A stretch of 64,000 nucleotides of DNA, taken from the NCBI RefSeq assembly GCF_905147045.1, contig NC_065888.1, positions 10,235,001 to 10,299,000 of the forward strand, written 5' to 3'. The translations under genes and the position numbers were made by a program. The notes beneath the pieces are model-generated. The model was not told where the DNA came from. It did no database searches and saw only the letters and a list, made by a program, of their open reading frames with translations. Source of the stretch: Nymphalis io. Taxonomy: Eukaryota > Arthropoda > Insecta > Lepidoptera > Nymphalidae. This document shows, piece after piece, positions 33,916 to 44,945 of this stretch. How positions within the stretch are numbered: position 1 is the first letter of the stretch; each line of letters starts with the position of its first letter.

Positions 33916-34218
33916 GTAACAGCCTGTTAATGTCCCACTGCTGGGCTAAGGCCTCCTCTCCCTTTTGAGGAGAAGGTTGTGGAGCTTATTCCACCACGCT
34001 GCTCCAATGCGGGTTGGTGGAATACATATGTGGCAGAATTTCAGTGAAATTAGACACATGCAGGTTTCCTCACGATGTTTTCCTTCACCGTCAAGCACGA
34101 GATGAATTATAATCACAAATTAAGCACATGAAAATTCAGTGGTGCTTGCCCGGGTTTGAACCCACGATCATCGTTTAAGATTCACGCGTTCTTACCACTG
34201 GGCCATCTCGGCTTTTTT
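33916..34218 (-). repeat. Metulj-like SINE with 8-bp target-site duplication
   Basis: Full-length copy: on the plus strand aacagcctgttaatgtccca, ggctaaggcctcctctccct, ggagcttattccaccacgct, gcgggttggtggaatacat, tttccttcaccgtcaagcac, gcttgcccgggtttgaaccc and accactgggccatctcggct. The sense strand is minus, and its B-box is ggttcaaacccgg. The 8-bp repeat tgttaata at 33908-33915 and 34219-34226 flanks it exactly, which shows integration by target-primed reverse transcription and makes it one of the younger insertions here. The plus-strand T-run just before the right repeat does not fit the usual tail side, so the tail of this family seems to be short. Confidence 0.92.
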
Positions 34219-34395
34219 TGTTAATAAAATTTATTGAAATTTTCAAAATGTCAATCAATAATTATGAAACTTTAAGACATGTTATCAGGTCGAAATCGAA
34301 CTCGGTCCATTCGAATAATCGTAGTATTACAAACCTTTAAGGCATCTAATCGTTACACGGAAGAATGAAATTTATGAACTCAATTTTTCATTATA

Positions 34396-34480
34396 TAAAC
34401 ATTAGCATATGGATGACGCGAAGCCACGAATTTATTCCCTACGAAAAAGCAGTACAACGCGTAAAGAAGTTTCACTTCAA
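34396..34480 (+). repeat. Direct repeat, right copy
   Basis: Second copy of 33805-33897, about 590 bp downstream in the same orientation: aacattagcatatggatgac, gcgaagccacgaatttattc, cctacgaaaaagcag and cgcgtaaagaagtttcactt. The SINE at 33916-34218 lies between the two. Confidence 0.6.
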
Positions 34481-34484
34481 TAAT

Positions 34485-35620
34485 AATATATTATAACTAA
34501 AAGATTTTCTGGGTGCTCAGCGCATAAGATAATGGACCCTTCATTTGTTACCCCGACACCTATCTGTCGTCGTCACATCGTCGTTCACACTGGATTACTT
34601 TGATAGGTACATTTTATTCCCTTGGCCTAAATTGAAACACAATAACTAAAATAATGTTGAATTTATAACCGAGAAAACGTGACGTTGCAACGAAACGTGA
34701 CAATATATAATCTAGTGCTCAAAATAGTCGGTGAAAAATACATCAAATATAAATTTATATCCATTGCTACAAATACGTTCTGAATTTTTTTACTTGTTTA
34801 ATTATGAATGACAAATAATTCTCTAGTTTTACCGAAAATACTTAATAAAATGTGTAATACGATTGAATACGCTATTTGCATTAGTAGTCAAAAATATGAT
34901 CTAATGTGATGCAATGAAAATCTCAGTACCTCATTATTTTTAGATAGGTTTTCACACCTTATAAGTACTCAGCTTCACACATGATTAGGAAAATTAGATA
35001 ACTAACTGGCATTGGTACTCTTCGATTAATATATTAAGTTTATTTTCCTAATATAGGATGATATTTATTAGGTATCATTTACTTGTGAGTAAATCTCAGA
35101 CAAAAGAAAGTTCGTTTTACAAAAATAAGTTTTTGTGGCTTAGCTATTTGGACTATTCTTGGGAAGTTTTTAAGACAGGAATATTTAAAGCTCATGTAAA
35201 AATTAAAATGCATGCAAAACCATATATAACAAAATCAAGGTCGCTCAGCATGCTATAAGGTTAGCTTTTCTCGGAGTCTATTTGAAGGATAAAATCAGAA
35301 ATTAGATTATCCGGAGAAAAATTGGAGTTACCATTTTAATAAAGAATAATATGATTCCTTAACAAAAAACAACTATCTCAACTTTTTACGGATACATTTT
35401 TGATGTATTATGTTAAAACTGATGTGGAAGTTGTGAAATATATATATATAATTATACGATATTATATTATATAAACAAAGTAACAAAATACATGAAAATA
35501 ATGAATAAGAATGTATATTTGTTCTTCACTCTACGATATAATAAAAATATAACGAATTTAATAATTTTAAGCTGAGTTTTTATAATGGCATAATTTCAAT
35601 AAACCGATCACGGTAAAGAA
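34485..35620. other. AT-rich noncoding DNA
   Basis: No gene or recognised repeat; a TA-rich run lies near 35438-35475. Confidence 0.45.
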
Positions 35621-35623
35621 TGT

Positions 35624-35720
35624 GCGTCAATCTCGAACATGGAGCAATACAAATTTTAATAAGCGTCAATCTCAGTATAATGCTATAGATATTTTAATAT
35701 GCGTCAATTTGTAGTGCACA
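35624..35720 (+). repeat. Tandem repeat, 38-39 bp unit, about 2.5 copies
   Basis: gcgtcaat begins at 35624, 35663 and 35701, and attttaata closes the first two units. Internal parts of the units have diverged, so this is an old, short minisatellite. Confidence 0.6.
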
Positions 35721-35834
35721 ATATTTAGTTTCTATTTTATTATATTTATGATAAGGAAAGCAAATGAGTCTAATTCGAAGACAGATATATACTGTAACCA
35801 AGCTTTATGCCTGATTAGTTCCTTGCATCAGAAG

Positions 35835-35925
35835 TTGACATGCACTCTCAACCCTTAGACTGGAAATCAACAATAATAAGTATTAGGCGCTCGATCAACT
35901 GAAGAATGGGTTGTACCTTATGTGC
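35835..35925 (-). repeat. A-tailed repeat family, fragment
   Basis: Plus-strand text actctcaacccttagactgg, aacaataataagtattaggc and gaagaatgggttgtacctta follows the family order in a diverged form. Confidence 0.45.
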
Positions 35926-36624
35926 CACACATAAACAAAACATAACCACCATTGTTCATTTATATATTATACCAGTATTTGTAACCATTATTACAACTTA
36001 CATTTACACTACACGTACACTTTGCATTTTATTTTATATTTTCTTTTTTGTTACAAATTAAACACATAGCTCACACATAACTCAAATTGTAAGGGACGTT
36101 CAAAATGAAAAACATTTAATGATTTATCACAGAAATTATATTTTTCGAAGACATTTCTGTTGAATTTATAAGCGGTTCGTAGTACCGGCCGAAGGTGAAC
36201 CTCCCCTTCCCCCCTGTTAATTGTTACAAAACTTTGATCATATTTATGATACTTATGTGGAAAAGTGATAAATGTTTGTAAATCCAAATTATATAGAATA
36301 CTCTATTATAATGAACAATAAAAACCATTATAATACTAATGAATCAGACATACACACACAAACACATGGACGCACGCACGCCTTCATTAATTTTAAATTT
36401 AAAACTATTGTAATATGTCTGAAATGAAATGATAAACAACAATGGCCATATTTATTTTTCTTGGTTTGCTTATCATAAGACGGTTTGTATGAAGATTGAA
36501 GAGGTACAACGCCTTCTTCAAATCAAACTATCACACAAATCTTTGTTACTCCACTAAATGTTTCTAGACTTTAACTGTATAACTTTTACGTTGTTAGTCA
36601 GTCAGTCATTGTTATTTACAGTTC
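35926..36624. other. AT-rich noncoding DNA
   Basis: No gene is seen. A short run of CA/CG units lies at about 36350-36380. Confidence 0.45.
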
Positions 36625-36722
36625 TTTTTTGAGATGATTTGGAGCTTATTCTACCATACTGCTCCAATGCGGGTTGGTGGAATACACATATGGCAGAATT
36701 TCAGTGAAACTAGACACATAGA
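36625..36722 (-). repeat. Metulj-like SINE, 3'-region fragment
   Basis: The plus strand reads gagcttattctaccatactg, ctccaatgcgggttggtgga and gcagaatttcagtgaaacta. It breaks off at 36722. Part of a three-piece rearranged cluster. Confidence 0.8.
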
Positions 36723-36761
36723 TTAAGGTAAACTCTATTTGAGTCTCATCTAAATGATTGC

Positions 36762-36935
36762 CCAGCCGAGATGTCCCAGTGGTAAGAACGCGTGAATCTT
36801 AACCGATGATCGTGAGTTCAAGCCCGGGCAAGCACTACTGAATTTTCATGTGCTTAATTTGTGATTATAATTCATCTCGTGCTTTACGGTGAAGGAAAAC
36901 ATCGTGAGGAAACCTGCATGTTTTGCTTGCCTGGG
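36762..36935 (+). repeat. Metulj-like SINE, 5'-region fragment
   Basis: Sense-strand text gccgagatgtcccagtggta, gaatcttaaccgatgatcgt, gttcaagcccgggcaagcac, atttgtgattataattcatc and acatcgtgaggaaacctgca is well kept; the rest of the SINE is missing. The A-box-like and B-box-like parts are present. Confidence 0.85.
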
Positions 36936-36985
36936 TTAGTTAAACCGGGTTAAGATTCACGCGTTCTAACCACTAGGTTTATAAA
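36936..36985 (-). repeat. Metulj-like SINE head fragment, opposite strand
   Basis: The plus strand reads gcttgcctgggttagttaaa and ttcacgcgttctaaccacta. This is the reverse complement of the SINE head, joined directly to the end of the plus-strand fragment. Confidence 0.7.
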
Positions 36986-36989
36986 GAAA

Positions 36990-38554
36990 ACAATGCTTTC
37001 TTCGATAAAATAATATATCACAGAAGGTGCGAGCGTACAAGTAATTTCGAGATTTAAGCGATCACAATCACGGTGAGCGTTCTGGCGGGAGAAAGAAAAT
37101 TTTTTACTTGTCATTACTCATAACTTCTGTTTCTACGGTTTTTTCGTTCGGCCAATATTCCTTATAAAAATTTAATATATGTACATAAAAAAAATTGTGA
37201 ATATTTAATATGAATAATAAATAAAATAGTGGATGAGTAAAAAAAATCTACAAACGACTTATTTATAAAAAAAAAATCGACAAACATTAATTGCTATATA
37301 GAGACAGTGGGCACTTATTGGTAGAAAATTTCATAACGCGAGTAATTTTGCCATGACCATAGTAGATAAACACTCTATGGTCATGGCAAAATTACCCCTA
37401 TCTATCTATCGCTTTTTCAAATATTATTATTTTTGCAGAAAAAAGGTATTATATTTATAGCTTCTTGACGGCTTACAATAAATATATTTTACAAGGATTA
37501 TTGTTTTAAAAAAAATAATGTATTCTGCTCACGCCTTACGCTCTGGCGGTTGGGCTTTGTGTAAACAGATCTGAGTATGTACCACGCACTTACCAGCAAT
37601 TTTATCGCACAAACAAATATTGTTTGTATTGCTTCTGGATTAATGAGTAAATGAGCTTGTGAAATATTTTAATTACATAGGGACTATGGACATAACCAAA
37701 AAGTGCCCAAGGTTAACAGCACATTGACAGTCTAAAAAGTGGTTAAAATTTTTAACAACGCTATTAATCATATATAACTTATCGATCTACCTTACTATAA
37801 TGAGTTTGAAAAAGCAGTATTATTAACCAAGTAATACAAAACAAAACAAAAACGTTTTAGAATATTCTTTATTTCTTTAATTGAGATAACATTATTGGTT
37901 TCATTGGTGCTTCTTTAATATAGCGAAATCTTACAAGTTAAAATGATTATTATTCCGAAAGCGATCTCAGTGCTATGAATGAGGTGCAGGCCGCGTAAAA
38001 ATAGCCGTTTGTTATAACATCCAAGATTCCTTAACAAAGTAAAAGGAATTTATTTTTTTCGGATATCTTAATAAATTATTCGAAATATCTAATTTTATTC
38101 AAATTATAAATAAAATTAAGGACAATAATTTGTTCTGAGTATTATAAAATATTGAAACAGAACCAAATTCCGATATTTCGATATATATATACATGTATAA
38201 TATTAGAATTAGCCTATTAAAATCATTTAAACACATTTAAAAGATTTAAAAAAAAATGATGTAAACATTAGTTAATTTTTTTATAAGTGTTTAGTTACAC
38301 TAATCTTAAAACATTGGGAATGTTGTGATTATTAAAACGTTGTGAATTTAACTAATTACGTAGGGCTGCCGTTGAGGATGCAGAATGAAACCGAACGAAT
38401 TTAACTTATACGTTTATTTAAGTAATTAAATTTAACAATTAATTATTTCTAATTTCTAATACGTGACAGTCTGTTCGATATCAGAACAAAAAGTGAAGAT
38501 CTGTAGTCTGAATTACATATTTATAACGAAATCGGTGAATCACTGAATGGTCCC
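36990..38554. other. AT-rich noncoding DNA
   Basis: No gene is seen. It contains the hairpin at 37342-37395; otherwise A- and T-runs dominate. Confidence 0.45.
37342..37395. repeat. Perfect 21-bp hairpin, 12-base loop
   Basis: Arms 37342-37362 and 37375-37395 are exact reverse complements around the loop 37363-37374 (tagataaacact). The arms have mixed composition (ttgccatgaccatag). Perfect pairing implies a recent origin or a constraint on the fold. No coding or repeat match is seen around it. Confidence 0.9.
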
Positions 38555-38715
38555 CACGGTATGGTAATTCTTGGTAGCACTCGATGTTCGGGAGGTCTTG
38601 CGAAACAAAGCAGCGACGCTGGCAACAGGTGGTAGCTTCAAGGAATGCATGGTGTGATTATTTCTCACAGTATGGTATTTCTTGGTAGCGCTCGATGTTC
38701 GGGGAGGTCTTGCGA
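38555..38715 (+). repeat. Pair of 50-bp direct repeats 111 bp apart
   Basis: Copies at 38555-38603 and 38666-38715 share tatggta, ttcttggtagc, ctcgatgttcggg and aggtcttgcga, with a few substitutions and one missing G. The block is moderately GC-rich; its family is unknown. Confidence 0.75.
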
Positions 38716-39043
38716 TTATTTCTTAACAAACTGAGTTACAATATCAACAACAAGCTGTCCAAATAATAATAATTAAATAAATAAGTGTTTTTTAACCCAC
38801 TAGATTAAAAACTTAAATTTTAGCTGTAGATCTTGGGTTCATATAATTCGGCCTACGTGAAGAAAGTTACATATTATTCTTGATATAGTTTAAGTTACCA
38901 CATTTGTATCTACAAATATGCACAAAACGAAATCAGTTAACCTCTTAACATTCACCTTGAGACGAAGCTTTTGTCCAGCATAAAGACATTTACTTCACTT
39001 TTTATATTCATTAAAAGGAATTGTAGTATTTTCAATATTATAA
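38716..39043. other. AT-rich noncoding DNA
   Basis: No gene or recognised repeat before the SINE. Confidence 0.45.
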
Positions 39044-39054
39044 TAATTATTATG

Positions 39055-39395
39055 ACTGCCTCGTTGGTCTAGTGTAGTGACTTGATGTAAGGCCGCAGAC
39101 CCGGAGGTCCTGGGTTCAATTTTCAGGTCGGACCAGTAAAAAGTTATTGGGTTTTTTGTCAGAACATTCTCAGTAGCAGCCCGTAGTCTGGAAGCTGGAA
39201 GTGTATACACTTCCGTGCCTCGGAAAGCACGTAAAGCCGTTAGTCCTGCGCCTGAACTCTTTCCGGTCGTGTCGTGTCGATTATAAGAGTTAGGCAATAG
39301 AGAGTGCACCTGTGTTTGCGCACATACTTGTGCACTACAATATCTCCTGCGTAGTTGTCCGTGGCCGAAATCGGTCTAGAGGAAATTATTGTTAT
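39055..39395 (+). repeat. tRNA-derived SINE, third family, with 11-bp target-site duplication
   Basis: The tRNA-like head has an A-box-like tggtctagtg (39065-39074) and a B-box-like ggttcaattttc (39113-39124). The body includes a perfect 18-bp palindrome (39197-39214), cgtgcctcggaaagcacgta, ctgcgcctgaactctttccg and cttgtgcactacaatatctc. The exact 11-bp repeat taattattatg at 39044-39054 and 39396-39406 flanks the element and proves retroposition. The minus-strand frame at 38995-39309 is antisense to the SINE and is not a gene. Confidence 0.92.
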
Positions 39396-39409
39396 TAATT
39401 ATTATGTAT

Positions 39410-40134
39410 GACACTTATGTGTATTAATTTTACTAGGAGTAACAAATATTGAATCGACGGCGTTTAACGATAACCAAATTGTAAATATTTGAATTATATT
39501 TTATATTACGGTATTTTGTAGCAATTTACAGGAAAATTGGACAAGGAGCATTTCGTATTCGAATACCGTTCAGAAATATTCGTAGGAAAATTCTATCGTA
39601 TCCACTTCTAATTCACACGGAGGACATATTTTTACTACTATGGAATACTAAAATTTTCATAAAAGTAAAGAGTATATTTTAAATTTGAAATGCTTTAGTT
39701 ACTTAAATGTTACATTTTGTTCAGATAAATATATACTATGACTACCAAATCCGGTCAAGTTTTTCTGAGATTTTAAATTAATAGACGTTTACTCTTTCTC
39801 ATCCACTTCGTAAGATCGAAATTGAATTTGTTGTTCAAGCCAGTTCAAACCAATTTAATTCGACGTATTAGAATAATGAACAAAATTAATTAAAGGGTCA
39901 AGATTTTTTATTAAAATAGTTACAACTCCCTTTATTCAAATTATTAACTGTCACAAACTTAGTTCATTCTACTGAATCCGAATGTTGTATAGGATCTCTA
40001 ACCTGTCCATCCACATCCATCGTATCCATATCCTTCGCATCATGAATTAATAAAATCTAATAATACAAAAAATATTATTACTAATAAATTGCCAATTGGG
40101 TGAGTATCACCGACACAACCATTATTCTACAGTA
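39410..40134. other. AT-rich noncoding DNA
   Basis: No gene or recognised repeat. Confidence 0.45.
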
Positions 40135-40260
40135 ATGCCTAGTTAATCTAGTGGCTATGTTATAAGGCTGTAGATCTCAAGATTCTAGCTCCGGGAGTGG
40201 GACCAATACATTAAATAATAATTTATTAATCTTACCCCATTAATGTGCCTCGGAAATCAT
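40135..40260 (+). repeat. Third SINE family, degraded copy
   Basis: Text taatctagtggctatgttat, ctcaagattctagctccggg, gtgggaccaatac and ttaatgtgcctcggaaatca follows the order of 39055-39395. A large part between the two ends is deleted. Confidence 0.45.
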
Positions 40261-40683
40261 CAATTCTCAATAGCCGTAGTATGTTTTCGTAGACGTTTTA
40301 TAAAGGAATGTTTGCTTAAGCTTTTGAAGAAAAGTATATCGATTCGAACTAAAAGTATTAAAACAATGATAAACAAAACTTTTATAATAAAACAACCAAA
40401 TGGGCTCGTACAACATATTTATTTTTTACATCATACATAGTTGCCTTTATAATTAAATAACTTTACAGAAAACGCTTTGGAATATGGAAACGGAATTCCC
40501 TCCCTATGTTGTTGTTACCTGTTACTGACATTTAAATATAGAATGAATTATAGTAGTTATAAGGAAGAGCGATGTCATTTCCGGTATATACAAAAAATTA
40601 AATGACGACTAGTGAATAATATATATCGAATGAATAATAAACACTACAATAGTCTTTATATATAATTATATCAGTAAGCGAGG
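40261..40683. other. AT-rich noncoding DNA
   Basis: No gene or recognised repeat. The frame 40243-40440 has no family features. Confidence 0.45.
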
Positions 40684-41330
40684 TCATGGCCATGACCTCA
40701 AAGTGTCTACAAGGCACTAATTATCCCCGTTCTTTTATATGGCTCAGAGACATGGTGTATCTACAAATCTACAAATCAGACATAAAAAAACTTGACACAT
40801 ATCACTTAAGGTGTCTACGTTCAATTTTACGTATCAAGTGGCAGGATCACGTCCCAAACTCAAGATCCTGCGTCGCTCTGGAATTTACGGCATGGAAGCT
40901 CTTCTGATGCAACGTCAACTCAGATAGTGTGGGCATGTCCTACGCATGGACGATCGTCGTTTGCCTAAAGCTGTCTTTTATTCGGAGTTAGCTAAAAGCA
41001 AACGGAAGCATGGTGGTCAGTATATGCGATACAAGGACGTGTTTAAAAGACACCTAAAAGCTTGTGATATTGGCATAGAATGTCGCTTCCCAAAGAGCAT
41101 CTTGGCGCTCTACCATCTACAAAAAGATCAAGACGTTTGAGGAAAACCGCCTACACGCACTAGACGAAAAGCGCCAGTTAAGAAAAGAGAGAACTAAGCC
41201 ATCTTACACATACACATACAACTCTGCGAGCCAACTGTATTGTAACACGTGTCGTAGGGTTTTTTAAACCAAATTTGGTCTAGCGAGCGACATTAGGGCT
41301 CATGCTAGAAATAACAATTAATTTCTAGGA
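40684..41330 (+). pseudogene. LINE reverse transcriptase C-terminal pseudogene
   Basis: Three frames together trace the C-terminal region of an RTE-like or related LINE polyprotein. First, near 40725, IIPVLLYGSETWCIYKS; then, after a frameshift, IKKLDTYHLRCLRSILRIKW (about 40783-40845); after another shift near 40860, YGMEALLMQRQLR, a stop in place of Trp, then CGHVLRMDDRRLPKAVFY. RYKDVFKRHLKAC follows. Near 41225-41270 a CNTCRRVF stretch looks like the first half of the C-terminal zinc finger such elements carry; a stop breaks it. The polymerase core upstream is missing. At least two frameshifts and two stops show that it is dead. Confidence 0.8.
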
Positions 41331-41349
41331 TCGCCGTCAACGTTATCGA

Positions 41350-42118
41350 TGAGGAGGACTATGTATATAGCTGAAGTACAAACAACTGCTTTAGTTTTTG
41401 TAATTTAAGAGTCTATCTTTATTTCTATTATATTTTATAATTTCGTAAAGAAATAACCATGCCATAATAACGGAGAAAATATACATTTTTAATTAAACTT
41501 AAACAATGAAGTTTTTTTTTACGTAATTGTTTAAAATAGAACATTTTTTTATAGTTAATTCAACATTTGATACGAGGTATATACTTTTTAAATATCACTA
41601 GGTATTTAAAAAATTTCGTCGCTTAAATATATATATTGAAATGAAAATCCTTTACCACAATTAGAGTGAAAATTTATATCTACTTTCAGTGCAACTTTTC
41701 TACGTGTAAGTTTTGAGTGACACTTTTTTATTCAAAGTTTTTAAAACACGTATATTCGATATAAATCGCTTTAATTTTAAAATAAAAGTTCAGACGATCT
41801 AACATGATTTATAAAACGTCTAAGCGTAATACATATTATATTAAATGAATGAATTATGTATTTTAATAATAATATAATATTTATAAAATCCAATATCAGC
41901 ACACAAGCATAAACATGAGTATGAATAAGTATGTTGGTTTTATGCGGTCAAACTCATAAATCAGCGGGAAAAGGTGGTCATTACGACCAATTCAGATGAA
42001 TAAAATATGTCTATACGTAGCCACCATAAACATTATTTATTACATACTAACAAAATAGCACTCGATTACAATCACTGGGAGTATTTTGGTACAGAATATA
42101 ATATATTGTATAAATAAT
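41350..42118. other. AT-rich noncoding DNA
   Basis: No gene or recognised repeat. Confidence 0.45.
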
Positions 42119-42190
42119 CCGAGATGGCACAGTGAACAGAGCGTATGAATTTTAACAGAAGATCGCTTGGCTAAATCTGGTGGTAAAAAA
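42119..42190 (+). repeat. Metulj-like SINE head fragment
   Basis: ccgagatggcacagtgaaca, gagcgtatgaattttaaca and gaagatcgcttggct resemble the SINE head in diverged form. The rest is lost. Confidence 0.5.
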
Positions 42191-42199
42191 AATCATCAC

Positions 42200-43469
42200 T
42201 AGCTTAGCCTTGGCTAAATATCAAAACTTTCTTTTTAATAGCGGAAGCGACCTAGGCTAGTTCTGGGATATTTATGAAATTGACCGTTACTAATTATTTT
42301 TAATGTTGCGTAATAAAATATAAACTTTTATATAGAAAACAACTGAAAAAAATATACTAATACGCTAAAAATACGCTAATGTTTATTAGAACTGCGATGC
42401 TATTAGTATATTATAGAAGATATGAGGAAGCAGCTTTTCATTTAAAAATGTATATTCTTTGAATTTAAGTTTCAATGCTCACGAAGCGCCGTTATATTCC
42501 TGCAGAAATATAATATTCCATCATCGCATGTAACTCAAGGGAGAATCATAAGCAGAAATATCTGAAAATAGAAAATTTCCGATCCAAATCTAGGAGCGAG
42601 ATATTTTGTTGCGACTCGACGAAACGAAATCCGGAGTTGCATCACGGAGCCTATATTGCTTTCTTTGTAGGCTTCCCGCTGGTAATAATGGATTTGGCAG
42701 CAACCACCGCGCCTAGACAAAATTAAATTGTAACAAATCAGACCAAACCGAACACAAACAGTAAGGGAAACACTATTCATTCTACATCTTCAAGGATAAG
42801 TTTCATATGAAATATTGCCTTATTAGAAATATGCTTCTGATTTATTGATTTATTATTGTAATTTTTGTTTTAATCAAAGGTAAATATTCGCGGTATAACG
42901 AGCAAATATATATTGTGTTTTATGTGACAAAAAGAATAACGAGTAAGTAATGAGTTTCTTGCCGATGCTACTCGATATAATAATCTACATACCGAACCGA
43001 TGTTAGCTTAACAATCAATGAAGATTTAAAAGTGTTTCTATTTAAATAAATAATATTTTAAATTTGATTTTATTTAATATTTTGAAATAATATTTATTCT
43101 CCTTAAATTCGTTCAAAAACTTACATAACAATTTCATGTTACAAAGTCTTTAAAACTGAGATAAACCTTCGTTACGCAAACTCAACGTCATCTTAAAAGC
43201 GTTTTATTTTTAACTTTTCGTTTCCAAAAAAAGTCTAGCGAGATTCATTTTAATTAAGTTTTCCACGAGAAATAACGACTTCAGGAAGCAAGACTTCTGC
43301 GTACCTACCAATCTTAATTATTGTCTTTAATTTCGTGTTAAATCGTGAGGACAACATGCTACAAACATTTTTCTCATCTCTACTATATTTAAACAATATA
43401 TTAAATATGAATACGTTAAGTAATTTGAAGTTATAACAAAATATATATAATACCCAGAATGTGGTCTAG
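42200..43469. other. AT-rich noncoding DNA with one higher-complexity patch
   Basis: No gene is confirmed. The patch 42560-42720 has mixed composition and an 81-codon minus-strand frame (42535-42780) that I do not recognise. Confidence 0.4.
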
Positions 43470-43700
43470 TTCTTGTCCATTGGTTAAAACAGAAGAATCT
43501 TAGGCGAAATTTGCGAGTTCCAATCCGGTTAAGTGGTGAAGGAAAACATCATGTAGAAACTTGCATGTATTGAAGGAATATTTGCCATATATATATATCT
43601 ACCAACCTGCATTAGACAGTGTAGTAACTTTAGAACCTACTCAAACATACACGAGCCCTTAGCCCAGCTGTAAGACATTTACATGCTGTTATTTTACTTT
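43470..43700 (+). repeat. Degraded Metulj-like SINE
   Basis: tccattggttaaaacagaag, cgagttccaatccggttaag, tggtgaaggaaaacatcatg, ccaacctgcattagacagtg and agcccagctgtaagacattt are in SINE order, with internal deletions and many changes. Confidence 0.6.
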
Positions 43701-44058
43701 ATAACAATATTGGAAAAAATATATATAATTGTAGTATGCTAAAATTGTTAAATTATAGCAAATAACAATTACAGAGCTCTCATTAAAAATATATTTTTTA
43801 TCAACAGTCTCTTTTTATTTTATGTAATTATATTTTTTTAATACAATTTTTATTTGAACCTTGTTATGCTATACAAATACAGCCTTAACGAAGTAGACTT
43901 GATTAAAACGAAATATATTCAAAACATAATGGAATTAAAAAAATATATCATTTTTATCACGACTCAACTTATAAAATAAAAAAATAAGATAAGTCATCAA
44001 CATAAGGGAAGTGATATAAACGCTAGCAGCCTTACTTATAAGCGTTATTTAGCCTGAG
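43701..44058. other. AT-rich noncoding DNA
   Basis: No gene or recognised repeat. Confidence 0.45.
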
Positions 44059-44133
44059 CAGTTAAACACTGATTTCTCTCTTTCTGTCATCATAGATTTG
44101 ACATTGGAAAGAAGAAGACAGCATTGTTTAACT
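44059..44133 (+). repeat. Dispersed repeat, copy 1
   Basis: Text aaacactgatttctctcttt, ctgtcat, gaagaagacagca and ttgtttaact. A matching copy is at 44865-44945. Short inverted ends (agttaaac and gtttaact) bracket this copy. Family not named. Confidence 0.55.
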
Positions 44134-44864
44134 AATCACCCGCTAAACAACGATTATAATTAAGAACGATATCGTTAAATCAATTCGAAAACCTTTACTA
44201 TATAAGCATATTCTATCATTTTGGTATAATACAAAATTTTAAGAATTTAATGAATATAAAAGTCAATTTTCGTAGAAGGAAAATGTAAAGCTTAAAATTA
44301 ATAAATGTAATATTAATGCAATTTAAAATTTTCGAGATGTACGCCGTCTCCGAATGGCTTCGAAATATTTTTAAGACTCATTCACTATACGTACTTGATC
44401 GAACTAGTATGTTATATAATTTTAATTAGTAAAGTACTTTATGACGTTTACAGTTATGTCTTTTGTATATTTAAGATTCTATAATAATTGTGTAATAAAT
44501 GTTCAGTCCAGAGTAGTACAAATATTTTTTTTGTTATTATTAGGTATAATATATATATTGTTGAAAACTGGTTGATGTTTTTCTTAAAAATGCCAAAAAA
44601 ACACATGAAACCAATTGTCGAACTAACTTATGCATATAGAGTTTACAATAAATCAATCCTACCGGTAAAGCATATTTGCGTAGACATACATATAAAAAAA
44701 ACTTACACCAAACATATAACCTATTCCTTTTTTGTAATTGATTAAGAATACAAATAACCCGGATCGTTAAATTGCCATGACTACGTGAACAAATCTTTAA
44801 TGACATTTTAAGAATTGATCTAGATAAAAACTTACGGTCATAATTATAAATATTGTTTAACACG

Positions 44865-44945
44865 TGTTTAGTGAAACACTTATATCTCTCTTTCTCTCAT
44901 TATTTATTTATCATTCGGAAGAAGAAGACACAGCATAGTTTACTC
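44865..44945 (+). repeat. Dispersed repeat, copy 2
   Basis: Text aaacacttatatctctcttt, ctctcat, gaagaagacacagcat and agtttact matches 44059-44133 in order and orientation. The two copies are about 810 bp apart with unrelated sequence between. Confidence 0.55.

Noticed and set aside
38995..39309. 104-codon minus-strand open frame
   Set aside because: It is antisense to the SINE at 39055-39395, whose target-site duplications define the locus as a retroposon.
44540..44863. 107-codon minus-strand frame
   Set aside because: Composition is that of random AT-rich DNA and no family features are visible. A frame on the opposite strand covers the same bases.
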